Assembly: GCA_018402455.1 (NCBI GenBank)
Contig: JAGYIG010000025.1
Span: 1 to 49,916 of the forward strand
Origin: Opitutaceae bacterium
GTDB taxonomy: Bacteria > Verrucomicrobiota > Verrucomicrobiia > Opitutales > Opitutaceae
Direction of reading: 5' to 3'
Length of the DNA: 49,916 nucleotides
This document shows, one piece after another, positions 25,563-33,955 of the stretch. The translations under genes and the position numbers were made by a program. Each line of letters opens with the position of its first letter. Within the stretch, counting starts at the first letter, position 1. The notes beneath the pieces were generated by a model, which saw only the letters and a program-made list of their open reading frames with translations, ran no database searches and was not told where the DNA came from.

Positions 25563-26384
25563 ATGAAACCCCTATTCGTGTCACGCTTGGTGGCCGCCGC
25601 CTGCGCGGCTCTGATGGCGGGGCCCTGCGCCTGGGGCCAGGCCGAACTATCCGGCGATACCGCCAACTCCTCCACGCTGCAACGCATGATCCGCGACCAG
25701 TTTGATGCGAACCACAACCTTCCCCGCTACGATCAGGAAATCCAAAAAGCCTATTCATTTCTGGCGGAGGGCAATTTCAACGAGGCGTATCGCCATCTCA
25801 ACTACGCGATCAAGGAGGATCCCAATCGCGCTGAAGCCTATGTTGGTTTCGCCATCGCGGCCCGGGCGAAACAGCAGTATCCCGCCGCCGAACGTGCCCT
25901 GAACAAGGCCATGGAAGTCGAGCCGGATAATGTCCGGGTCCGCCACGAACGGGCGCGGCTGCTGTTGATCAAACAGCTGCCGGAGGACGCCCTCACCGAG
26001 ATCGACCAGGCCATCAAACTCGACGGCGGGGAGGATTGGAACACCCAGCAGGTGCGGGCCGAAACGCTGGTGGCTTTGAACCGGGTCGAGGAAGCGGCCG
26101 ATCTCTATCCGCAGATCGTGGCCCTGTTGGAAGCGAAGCTGACCGAGGTGAACAAGATGATTATCGCGGAGGAGGGCAAGGAGGAGATCGTGGCCATGGG
26201 TAAGGAATATGAGTTGGTCAACGATATCGGGGGAGGCATCAGGGAAATCGAAGTCCTGCGATTTGACACGGTGCCGAAGGAGGCTCCCGCGCAGTGGCTG
26301 CGCGTGCGGGCTCGCCTGCGCCAGGCCCTGGCTGCCGCGCAGGCCCGCGCCGAAGAACTGACCAACGTCCTCGCCGCCCCTTGA
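25563..26384 (+). CDS. Exported TPR-repeat protein
   Basis: 273 residues. ATG 25563 starts a signal peptide (MKPLFVSRLVAAACAALMAG). At least three TPR units are visible: YSFLAEGNFNEAYRHLNYAI, AIAARAKQQYPAAERALNKA and ARLLLIKQLPEDALTEIDQA. A charged helical segment follows (MIIAEEGKEEIVAMGKEYE) and the C-terminus is Ala/Arg-rich and helical (RVRARLRQALAAAQARAEEL). It probably mediates protein contacts in the periplasm. The next gene starts 8 nt after its stop, so the two are likely co-translated. No enzymatic motif is seen. Confidence 0.8.
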   Translation: MKPLFVSRLVAAACAALMAGPCAWGQAELSGDTANSSTLQRMIRDQFDANHNLPRYDQEIQKAYSFLAEGNFNEAYRHLNYAIKEDPNRAEAYVGFAIAARAKQQYPAAERALNKAMEVEPDNVRVRHERARLLLIKQLPEDALTEIDQAIKLDGGEDWNTQQVRAETLVALNRVEEAADLYPQIVALLEAKLTEVNKMIIAEEGKEEIVAMGKEYELVNDIGGGIREIEVLRFDTVPKEAPAQWLRVRARLRQALAAAQARAEELTNVLAAP

Positions 26385-26392
26385 TTCCCCTC

Positions 26393-28444
26393 ATGCGTCT
26401 TCGGACACTCACCGCTTTAATCGTTTTTCTGGGGGCCGCCGCCGCCAGCCCGGCCACGCCAGGCAAATGGCGGATAGCAACGGACTGGGGCGAGGGTTGG
26501 CCCACCGGTTGGCGTGAGGCCAACGCCTCGACCAAAGAGACGGTCGGAGAATGGACCATCGCCAGCGGCACCCTTGAACTGCCCACGGGAACGTGGAAGC
26601 TCCGTGATGCCTACCGACCCACCGGGCACGCGGGAGTGACCGAAATTCGCCGCCAATGGCATTGGACCGGAGACGAGACCCTCGACCGAGTCACCTTGTC
26701 GTTCATCGTCAACTTGCCCGAGCTTAGGGATGCCCGCCCCTTCCTCCCGGGTATCAGTTACTACGACAATCCGGCCGGCCGCAGAATCGACGCCACTCGC
26801 ATCTCGGTCATCAAAGCGAACGCTCCCCCCCCGCCTACCATTGGCGCGCGGGACGGTTCCACCGCAGCCAACGGCTCCGACCGGTCCCGGGGGTTCTATG
26901 AGGAACACCGGTATCCGCTGCCCTTCGCCGCCATCGAGGCCGTGCATCAAGACACCCGATACACGTTTGCACTGCACTCCGTTCCGTCGCCAGCCCGCCA
27001 CGGCAATCGCGATGATCAGTGGTGGTCGCTGGGGGTCGAATTCACCGCCCAAGGCGCAGAAATCGCCGCCTATTCGGGGCCCGTCGCGTCCAACGGCCGC
27101 CATGCCATCATCAAAGGCCACCAACACGCTTGGCACGCCTACGATGAAGCGTGGATCACGGTGCCGCCGGATACCATTATCGAGAAAACATTCCACGTGC
27201 AAACGGCCCCAACTCCGCACCGGGGACACGGCTTCAGGGCGCCGCTGTGGACCTCGCTCGCGCTCACCCAACCCTACAACCCCGAGGGATTTCCCGCGCT
27301 ACGAGAAGTGATCGCGCTGAAACTCGCCGACACGGAAAACCGTTGGCGGGAAGGTCCCGGATTCGCCGGCATCAAATCCTTCCCCTCCGATCATCGAGCC
27401 GCGCGCAATTGGATTGATCTCGCCTGGGCGGGCCAGTCGGAAGCCTATGCCTACCCCTACCTGCAGTTGGGCGACCGATTCGATGTGGTGAAACCCATCG
27501 ACCGGATTCAGCGGGGATATGATTTTATCGCCACTTCCTCTTTTACCGAACGGGGTTTCTCCATCCGCTACGATTTTGCGGCGGGCGAGTGGTTGGACGA
27601 TCGCCGTAACCCGCTCTCCCAAAGCCAGGCCATGAACAATCTGCTGGATGCCCTGCGTCTGGCGGAAAAGCGCGACGATCTCAATACGTCGCAATGGGAA
27701 GTTTTCCTCCGCCGGGCGAGTGACCTGCACGCCGAGCGCGTGCTGCATCGGGACTGGCATCCGGTTTCCACCAACGAGGGGTTCCTCATCGCTCCGCTCG
27801 CCAAGGCTTCAGCCCAGCTGGGAAATCCCCGCTACCTGCAAGCGGCCATCAAAGCGGCGGAACACTACATGGCGCGGCACCTTTCCATGGATGAACCCTA
27901 CTGGGGCGGCACGCTCGACGCTCGCTGCGAAGATAAGGAAGGCGCCTGGGCTGCCCTCCAGGGGTTTCTCACGCTCTTCGACCTGACGCAGGATGATCGT
28001 TACCTCGGCGCCGCCCAACATGCCGCCGACGTGATCATCAGCTATGTCTATGTCTGGGATGTTCCCCTGCCTGCCGGGCGGCTGACCGATCATGGGTTCA
28101 AGACCCGCGGTTGGACCTCGGTGTCCGTCCAAAACATGCATCTCGATGTCTACGGCGTGTTATGTGCTCCCGCGCTTTGGCGGCTCGGCGACATCACCGG
28201 CAACCAGGATTACCACCGCCTGGCCCGCCTCATGATCGTCGCCTGTGGCCAACTCCTCGATCCCCGCGGCAGTCAGGGTGAGCAAATCCAGCAAACCAAC
28301 TACGCCCAACATTATGACTACGAGGATCTCGCCGGCGTCCGGGGAGACTACGTCGAGAGCTGGAATGTGTATTGGATCAGTGCTCATTTCCTCGTCGCCG
28401 CCGCCCAACTCGACGAAATGGGCGTCGCCTGGATGGAGTGGTGA
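26393..28444 (+). CDS. Exported six-hairpin (alpha/alpha-toroid) glycosidase-like protein
   Basis: 683 residues; ATG 26393 lies 8 nt after the TPR gene and begins a signal peptide (MRLRTLTALIVFLGAAAAS). The first 300 residues are beta-rich (WKLRDAYRPTGHAG, YNPEGFPALREV marks the junction). The second half is helical with paired aromatic/acidic motifs typical of alpha/alpha toroids: WIDLAWAGQSEAYAYPY, YDFAAGEWLDDR, GTLDARCEDKEGAWAALQGF, HLDVYGVLCAPALWRLG and ESWNVYWISAHFL. Such folds include unsaturated glucuronyl hydrolases and several GH families. I cannot name the family or the catalytic acids. It is the last gene of the 19-28 kb block; the dehydratase gene follows after 84 nt. Confidence 0.6.
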   Translation: MRLRTLTALIVFLGAAAASPATPGKWRIATDWGEGWPTGWREANASTKETVGEWTIASGTLELPTGTWKLRDAYRPTGHAGVTEIRRQWHWTGDETLDRVTLSFIVNLPELRDARPFLPGISYYDNPAGRRIDATRISVIKANAPPPPTIGARDGSTAANGSDRSRGFYEEHRYPLPFAAIEAVHQDTRYTFALHSVPSPARHGNRDDQWWSLGVEFTAQGAEIAAYSGPVASNGRHAIIKGHQHAWHAYDEAWITVPPDTIIEKTFHVQTAPTPHRGHGFRAPLWTSLALTQPYNPEGFPALREVIALKLADTENRWREGPGFAGIKSFPSDHRAARNWIDLAWAGQSEAYAYPYLQLGDRFDVVKPIDRIQRGYDFIATSSFTERGFSIRYDFAAGEWLDDRRNPLSQSQAMNNLLDALRLAEKRDDLNTSQWEVFLRRASDLHAERVLHRDWHPVSTNEGFLIAPLAKASAQLGNPRYLQAAIKAAEHYMARHLSMDEPYWGGTLDARCEDKEGAWAALQGFLTLFDLTQDDRYLGAAQHAADVIISYVYVWDVPLPAGRLTDHGFKTRGWTSVSVQNMHLDVYGVLCAPALWRLGDITGNQDYHRLARLMIVACGQLLDPRGSQGEQIQQTNYAQHYDYEDLAGVRGDYVESWNVYWISAHFLVAAAQLDEMGVAWMEW

Positions 28445-28461
28445 AATCAGCCTGCTCAGCC

Positions 28462-28470
28462 TTACGGTCA
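28462..28470 (+). promoter_or_regulatory. Conserved intergenic nonamer TTACGGTCA, copy 2
   Basis: Identical to the copies at 22964 and 37163, here 58 nt before the start codon of the dehydratase gene at 28529. It is the only intergenic gap of this size between a glycosidase-like gene and the sugar-acid catabolic pair, so a promoter here is plausible. Confidence 0.35.
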
Positions 28471-28528
28471 AGCAGACCAAACTTCGTCAGTCGCCTCACC
28501 GTGCCCGACGGTGGCCCCTCCCCTCATC

Positions 28529-29689
28529 ATGAAAGTCACCGCAATCACCCCCCTCGTCCTCGGCACCGCTTGGCGCGACCTCGTATTTCTCCGGGTCGAT
28601 ACTGATGAAGGCTTGGTGGGCTACGGGGAGGCCCGCCCGCTCAACAAGACGCAGGCGGTGCTCGGATACCTCAACGAGGCCGCTCCCCGCTACCTCGTGG
28701 GGCGCGATCCCTTCGACACTGAAGCGCTCGTGCACGACGTCATGAACGGCGATTTTGGCCGCCCGGGCGAGATTGCCATGACCGCGCTCGCCTTGATGGA
28801 AATCGCCTGTTGGGACATCAAGGGCAAGGCTCTCAACCAACCCGTTTACAATTTGCTGGGGGGCAAGGTGCGCAATCGCATCAAACTCTACGCGAACGGC
28901 TGGTATCGCACCGAACGCATCGCCGAAAACTTTGCGGAATGCGCCCGCGCTGCCGTTGCCAAGGGCTACCGAGCCCTCAAGTTCGACCCGTTTGGCGGAT
29001 CGTTCTTCGATTTCTCGCTCGCCGAAAAGCGCCTCTCGATCGAACTCGTCGCCGCCGTTCGCGAGGCGGTGGGCGATGACGTCGAATTGCTGATCGAAAT
29101 GCACGGCCGTTTCACCCCCGCCGGAGCCATCGAGATGGCCCGGGAGCTGGTCGCGTTCAAACCCTCGTGGTTTGAAGAACCCGTGCCCCCCGAAAATCTC
29201 GAGGCCCTGCGCCGCGCTTACGAGGGCATGGCTCCCCTCGGTGTGCCGGTGGCCACCGGCGAGCGCATTCACACGCCCTGCGATGCGCAACCGCTGTTCG
29301 CCCTCGGCGCCGTCGATGTGCTGCAGACCGACATCACCCACTTTGGCGGAATCGCCAATACCAAGAAGATCATGGCCGAGGCCGATTTCCACTACATCCG
29401 CGGCGCACCCCACAACGTCGGCGGGCCGGTCTCATTGGCCGCCGCCCTGCACCTCAACGCCTGCACGCCAAACGTGATGATCCAGGAAAACTTCAATGAC
29501 TTCGACGTGCCCTACGTCATGGCCGCCGCCGCCGGTTTGCCCCCGATCGAAGACGACGGTTGCGTGGCGCTGCCGGGCGGTCCCGGCTTGGGCATCACCG
29601 TCGATGAAGCCATCATCGCCGCCCACCCCGCCCAGGGCGCGCACTTCGACCTCTTCAAAACCGACTGGCAAAAGCGCGAGAAGCGGTAA
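28529..29689 (+). CDS. Enolase-superfamily sugar-acid dehydratase (mandelate racemase/muconate lactonizing family, galactonate dehydratase-like)
   Basis: 386 residues, no signal peptide: a cytoplasmic enzyme. The N-terminal capping domain (VFLRVDTDEGLVGYGEARP) is followed by the barrel. Metal ligands by motif: Glu190 in LIEMHGRF (with His192), Glu216 in WFEEPVPPEN and Glu245 in VATGERIHT; DITHFGGI and APHNVGGPVSLAA complete the family pattern. The EMHGR/APHN combination fits acid-sugar dehydratases such as D-galactonate dehydratase, which remove water from an aldonate to give a 2-keto-3-deoxy acid. The next gene encodes an AraD1-type FAH protein that would accept such a product. The precise aldonate is unknown. 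Confidence 0.85.
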   Translation: MKVTAITPLVLGTAWRDLVFLRVDTDEGLVGYGEARPLNKTQAVLGYLNEAAPRYLVGRDPFDTEALVHDVMNGDFGRPGEIAMTALALMEIACWDIKGKALNQPVYNLLGGKVRNRIKLYANGWYRTERIAENFAECARAAVAKGYRALKFDPFGGSFFDFSLAEKRLSIELVAAVREAVGDDVELLIEMHGRFTPAGAIEMARELVAFKPSWFEEPVPPENLEALRRAYEGMAPLGVPVATGERIHTPCDAQPLFALGAVDVLQTDITHFGGIANTKKIMAEADFHYIRGAPHNVGGPVSLAAALHLNACTPNVMIQENFNDFDVPYVMAAAAGLPPIEDDGCVALPGGPGLGITVDEAIIAAHPAQGAHFDLFKTDWQKREKR

Positions 29690-29733
29690 CCCCACCACTG
29701 CCGCATTTCAGTTTCGGCCTTTCAGCTTTTCCC

Positions 29734-30729
29734 ATGAACCTCATTCAATTTCTCGACGGTCACGACACCCGGCGCGTGGGCATCGTCACCAACCCCACCT
29801 CCGTGACCCCCCTCACCGGCGCGCACTCCATCCGCGAGCTGGCCCTCGCCGCCATCGCCTCGGGCCGCGGGCTGGCTGACCACATCTCCACCCTGCCGAC
29901 GGAGGCCGGGCAGGACTATGCATCCCTACTCGTCGAGGGTAGGGTGATCCCGCCCGTCGACCACCCCGATCACGCTCACACCCTGGTCACCGGCACCGGA
30001 CTCACCCACTTGGGCAGCGCGCAGGCCCGCAACGCCATGCACGCCACCCTTTCCGCCGAAGAAAACACGCTCACCGACTCGATGAAAATTTTTCGGTGGG
30101 GCGTGGAAGGGGGCAAACCCACCGACGGCTCGGCCCCGGTGCAGCCGGAGTGGTTCTACAAGGGCGACGGCAGTATCATCGTCGCCCCGGGCCAGCCGCT
30201 CGACCGGCCACCTTTCGCGGACGACGGCGGAGAGGAAGCCGAGCTCGCCGGACTCTACGTCATCGCCGACGACGGCACCCCGCACCGCATCGGCTTCGCC
30301 CTCGGCAACGAGTATTCCGACCACGTGATGGAGAAGAAAAACTACCTCTATCTCGCCCATTCCAAACTGCGGGCCTGTTCCCTCGGACCGGAAATATTGG
30401 TCGGGGACCTGCCTGCCTCCCTCGAAGGCCGGGTGGCGGTTTCACGTGCTGGTCAGGAGCTCTGGTCCGCGGTGGTGCCGACGGGGGAGGACAATATGGC
30501 CTACACCTTCGCCGGACTGGAGTATCACCATTTCAAATACGACGCCTTCCGCCGCCCCGGCGATGTGCACGTCCACTTCTTCGGCGCGGCCGTGCTGAGC
30601 TTCGGGTCCACGCTCGTGATCGAAGATGGCGACGTCATGACCATCACGGCCCCGCCCTTCCACCTCCCCCTTGAAAACCCCCTCCGCCGCGTGCCGGGAG
30701 CACCCTACAAGGGCGTGAAAACCCTGTGA
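29734..30729 (+). CDS. AraD1/GguC-type fumarylacetoacetate-hydrolase-superfamily protein
   Basis: 331 residues, cytoplasmic, 44 nt after the dehydratase gene. FAH-fold motifs: VIPPVDHPDHAHTLVTGTGL, an N-terminal QFLDGHDTRRVGIV typical of the AraD1/GguC group, EWFYKGDGSIIVAPGQPL, and the acidic metal site around EEAELAGLYVIADDG with ALGNEYSDHVME. Family members act on 2-keto-3-deoxy sugar acids (for example dehydration in non-phosphorylative pentose routes), which fits the neighbouring aldonate dehydratase. The pair is the clearest intracellular catabolic step in the middle of the locus. The specific reaction is inferred from family and context. Confidence 0.8.
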   Translation: MNLIQFLDGHDTRRVGIVTNPTSVTPLTGAHSIRELALAAIASGRGLADHISTLPTEAGQDYASLLVEGRVIPPVDHPDHAHTLVTGTGLTHLGSAQARNAMHATLSAEENTLTDSMKIFRWGVEGGKPTDGSAPVQPEWFYKGDGSIIVAPGQPLDRPPFADDGGEEAELAGLYVIADDGTPHRIGFALGNEYSDHVMEKKNYLYLAHSKLRACSLGPEILVGDLPASLEGRVAVSRAGQELWSAVVPTGEDNMAYTFAGLEYHHFKYDAFRRPGDVHVHFFGAAVLSFGSTLVIEDGDVMTITAPPFHLPLENPLRRVPGAPYKGVKTL

Positions 30730-30754
30730 TTCGTCGGTCTCTCCCTCCCCGACC

Positions 30755-32212
30755 ATGACGTCGCGTCGCCTCGCCCCATGCTTCATTTTGTTTTCGGCGT
30801 TCTGCCTTGGCGCCGCGGCCGCGGAGCGCGACCGACCCAACATCGTCATGATCGCGATCGACGACATGAACGATTGGATCGGCGCTTTGGGGGGACCGGC
30901 CATCACCCCCCACATTGATCGACTTGCGGCCGAGGGTGTGCTCTTCAACAACGCGCACTGCGTGGTGCCGGCCTGCAATCCCTCCCGCGTGGCCATCATG
31001 ACCGGCCTGCGGCCCGAGACCACGGGCCAATACGAAAACGCCGGCAACTTCCGCGACCGCCCCCGCAGTGCCGAGGCGTTGACACTACCCCAACTCCTGC
31101 AGCGGCACGGCTATACCACGGCGGCGGCCGGAAAGGTCTTTCACCATTCCCGGGGCAAAGCGGCGGAACCCCGGGCCCTTTCCGATCCGCTCTCCTGGAC
31201 CGAACAGCATCCCGGCAACATCGGCACCGGCGGCGGCGGCGCCTACCTCGACGCCAATGGTATGGCTAGGTGGCTGCGCGGCAACCGGCGGAACATCAAA
31301 AACGACTACGGCCTGCGTTCCCCGCTCTTCGGAACCACGCCGGAGAACATCGCAGCCACCGGGGATTGGGAGACCGCTACCTACGGGGCCGACTTCATCG
31401 CGCGGGACCACGCCCAGCCATACTTTCTGGCCTTGGGCATCTTCCGTCCGCACGCCCCGTTGATCGCGCCGCAGGCCTTTTTTGACCTCTACCCCTTCGA
31501 TGAGATCGTGCTGCCGGAAACCCCGGCGGATGACATGGACGACATCCCCGCCATCGCCCAGGAGAATTGGTCGACCCCGTTGTTTCTGGCCATGAAAGAG
31601 GAGCAGATGTGGCGCCAAGGGGTGCAGGCCTACCTCGCCGCCATGTCCTACGCTGATGCCTGCGTCGGGCGCATTCTTGAGGCGATCGAAGCTTCCCCGG
31701 ACCGTGACAACACCATCGTGGTCCTGTGGACCGACCACGGCTGGCAACTCGGCCACAAAAACCGTTGGGAAAAATTCAGCCTTTGGCGCCAAGCCACCCG
31801 CACCCCGTTGATGATCCGGGCTTCCGGCATCGCCCCCGGTGAAAGTGACCGGGCCGTTTCGTTGCTGGATCTTTTTCCGACCCTCTCGGAGTTGACCGGA
31901 GTGGATGCGCCAGCCGGCTTGGAAGGCACCAGTTTGGTCCCTTTACTCCAGGATCCGTCAGCCCCCCGGGACGAGCCCGCGATTGTCACCTACCTGCCAA
32001 CCAACCACGCAGTCTTACACGAAGATTGGAACTACATCCGCTACAGCGACGGAAGCGAAGAGCTCTACCACCGCGGCACCGACCCATCCGAATTCACAAA
32101 CTTGATCAACCAACCAACGGCCCGCGCCGTGGCGGATCGACTCGCCCGCTGGTTGCCCGACACCCCTGCGGCCGACGTTTCCGCCAACCAACGACTGGGC
32201 GGTGTGGAGTAA
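30755..32212 (+). CDS. Sulfatase, type I (iduronate-2-sulfatase-like), exported
   Basis: 485 residues; ATG 30755 gives a signal peptide (SRRLAPCFILFSAFCLGAAA). The formylglycine motif is Cys74-Asn-Pro-Ser-Arg, after HCVVPA; Asp36/Asp37 (IAIDDMND) and WTDHGWQLGHKNRWEKF supply metal and sulfate ligands. SPLSWTEQ-like central loops and VQAYLAAMSYADACVG are typical of the iduronate-2-sulfatase-like subgroup. Activity needs conversion of Cys74 to formylglycine by a maturase that is not encoded in this window. It follows the AraD1 gene after 25 nt and precedes the DUF1080 gene by 77 nt. It is most like the sulfatases at 2195 and 42084. Confidence 0.93.
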   Translation: MTSRRLAPCFILFSAFCLGAAAAERDRPNIVMIAIDDMNDWIGALGGPAITPHIDRLAAEGVLFNNAHCVVPACNPSRVAIMTGLRPETTGQYENAGNFRDRPRSAEALTLPQLLQRHGYTTAAAGKVFHHSRGKAAEPRALSDPLSWTEQHPGNIGTGGGGAYLDANGMARWLRGNRRNIKNDYGLRSPLFGTTPENIAATGDWETATYGADFIARDHAQPYFLALGIFRPHAPLIAPQAFFDLYPFDEIVLPETPADDMDDIPAIAQENWSTPLFLAMKEEQMWRQGVQAYLAAMSYADACVGRILEAIEASPDRDNTIVVLWTDHGWQLGHKNRWEKFSLWRQATRTPLMIRASGIAPGESDRAVSLLDLFPTLSELTGVDAPAGLEGTSLVPLLQDPSAPRDEPAIVTYLPTNHAVLHEDWNYIRYSDGSEELYHRGTDPSEFTNLINQPTARAVADRLARWLPDTPAADVSANQRLGGVE

Positions 32213-32289
32213 CCGCCGCCCCGCCGATACCACGACCCCACCCGCGCCGCCGGACGTAATCCGGCCATCAAACCCGTCCGTCCATTATC

Positions 32290-33063
32290 ATGTCCCATCA
32301 TCGCCCCTCCCTCTTCCTCCGCATCCTTGGTCTGTTCGTGCTGGCCGGCGCCGCCCCGCTCTTCGCCGCCCCCGCCAAACCCCAACCGCTGTTTAACGGA
32401 GTCGACCTCTCCGGCTGGGAGATTTGGATGGGCGATCGAGGCGAGAACACCGATCCCGTCGATCTGTTTCTGGTCGAGGACGGCATGATCCACACCTACC
32501 CGACCCAGGAACCCAACTCCCGCCAGCCCTTCGCCGGCATCGTCACCAAGCAATCGTATTCCCGCTACGTGCTCAAACTCGAATACCGCTGGGGCGAAGC
32601 CAAGTTCGCTCCGCGTCACGACATGGTGCGCGATGCGGGCGTGCTTTTCCATCTGCATGAGGAAGGGGAAATTTGGCCCGCGAGCGTCGAATGCCAGATC
32701 CAGGAAGGCGACACGGGGGACATCTGGGCGATCGGATCCCGGGTGACTTCCACCGTGCAGAACGTCATTCGAAACTACAGCCGGAACGGTAAATCAATCA
32801 CTCGCGGCGGCAAAGACCAACGCTTCGCCCGCTTTCACCGCAGCTACGACTGGGAACAACCGGGCTGGAACCAACTTGAAATCATCGTGGACGGCACCAC
32901 CGCCGAATTTTGGCTGAACGGAAATCTCGTGAACGCCATCACCAATATGGAGCGCTGGGACGCCGAGGTCGGCGCCTACGTGCCCCTGACCTCCGGCCGC
33001 ATCCTGCTCCAAGCCGAAGGCGCCCAAGTCTCCTACCGCAACATCACGATCGAGGAAAGGTAG
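32290..33063 (+). CDS. DUF1080 protein (3-keto-disaccharide hydrolase/concanavalin-like domain), exported
   Basis: 257 residues; a signal peptide (LRILGLFVLAGAAPLFAAP) follows ATG 32290. DUF1080 features: PLFNGVDLSGWEIW at the start of the mature protein, YVLKLEYRWGEAKF, RDAGVLFHLHEEG, SVECQIQEGDTGDIWAIG, WNQLEIIVDGTTAEFWLNG and a final ILLQAEGAQVSYRNITIEE. The fold is a concanavalin-like jelly roll; some members hydrolyse 3-keto-glycosides. Length is normal for a single-domain form. Its last 20 bases overlap the end of the convergent minus-strand gene. Confidence 0.88.
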   Translation: MSHHRPSLFLRILGLFVLAGAAPLFAAPAKPQPLFNGVDLSGWEIWMGDRGENTDPVDLFLVEDGMIHTYPTQEPNSRQPFAGIVTKQSYSRYVLKLEYRWGEAKFAPRHDMVRDAGVLFHLHEEGEIWPASVECQIQEGDTGDIWAIGSRVTSTVQNVIRNYSRNGKSITRGGKDQRFARFHRSYDWEQPGWNQLEIIVDGTTAEFWLNGNLVNAITNMERWDAEVGAYVPLTSGRILLQAEGAQVSYRNITIEER

Positions 33064-33955
33064 GTCCCGCGACCAGGACCGCTACAGCCCGCACTAGCTG
33101 TTCCCTCCGCGAGCCTATGGCGCTACGGCAGGGCCTGCCACCACGCCAGCGCCGGCCGATCTTCAGCTCAGGCAGGCGCCAATTCTGCAGGCCAATCGGT
33201 CCCGCGTAACCCGCCGCCCGCAGGCGGTGAACGAACCCGTCCACCGGATACACGGAGTCCGTCAGCGGGCGCACGACATCGCTCCAATCCCGGCTGCCGG
33301 GCGTCACCGCAGCCGGATCGAGCGCCCCACTGATGGACACCAAACGCGTGCGGGGAACCGCCCGGTCGATCACTTCGTTGAGCCGGGCCGCATGGCCAGC
33401 GCGCAGTTCCTGATGAAGGTGCAGGCTGGTGAAAAGATTCGGCCGGTCGACGGCGGCCAGCAGTTCGAGAGACGTTTCGGCATCCAAACACCAGGTCATA
33501 TCGTGCGGATAAAGCACCACCTCACTGCCCCATTCGGCCGCTTCGGCACACAGTTCACGCAACAGGCTCACCACCTCCGCCGACGCCGCGTCCACCGGTT
33601 TGAACGAGATCCATAATGGGGCCCCCACCTCGGCCCCGATGGCAATCGCGGCGGACACCAGCGCTCGATGGCGAGGATGGTCCCGATCGTACGGGAAATA
33701 GATGCCAAAAACCCGAAACTGACCCGACTGCACCAAGTCCGACGCCACGACTTGTTGCAGGTTATCCAGCAGTTCGTCGTTCCATACGTGCAGGGCGATA
33801 CCGTCATAACCCGCTTCGTCCAGCCACTCCACCTGCCAGACCGGGGCCGCATCCGGCATCCCGTAGGCCATGGCGAAAAACGGCGGGCGTTCGCCGTGAG
33901 CAGGAGTGATCAGAGCCACCGCGAGGAGTAGTGAGCCGAGGGGACCGCGCCTCAC
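33044..33955 (-). CDS. Sugar-phosphate isomerase/epimerase-like TIM-barrel protein, exported
   Basis: 303 residues from the GTG at 33955, which overlaps the symporter stop (GTGA) and gives a signal peptide (RRGPLGSLLLAVALITPAHG). This start is preferred over longer ones because it restores the leader. The barrel shows LDEAGYDGIALHVW, IYFPYDRDHP, SEVVLYPHDMTW, PNLFTSLHLHQEL and GYAGPIGLQNW, as in xylose-isomerase-like AP-endonuclease-2 family proteins. Metal ligands are only partly convincing. After GLQNW the last 45 residues are Arg-rich and unlike the family, and overlap the DUF1080 gene by 20 nt, so the natural C-terminus may be shorter or lost. Third gene of a minus-strand operon. Confidence 0.7.
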   Translation of the reverse strand: MRRGPLGSLLLAVALITPAHGERPPFFAMAYGMPDAAPVWQVEWLDEAGYDGIALHVWNDELLDNLQQVVASDLVQSGQFRVFGIYFPYDRDHPRHRALVSAAIAIGAEVGAPLWISFKPVDAASAEVVSLLRELCAEAAEWGSEVVLYPHDMTWCLDAETSLELLAAVDRPNLFTSLHLHQELRAGHAARLNEVIDRAVPRTRLVSISGALDPAAVTPGSRDWSDVVRPLTDSVYPVDGFVHRLRAAGYAGPIGLQNWRLPELKIGRRWRGGRPCRSAIGSRREQLVRAVAVLVAGPTFPRS

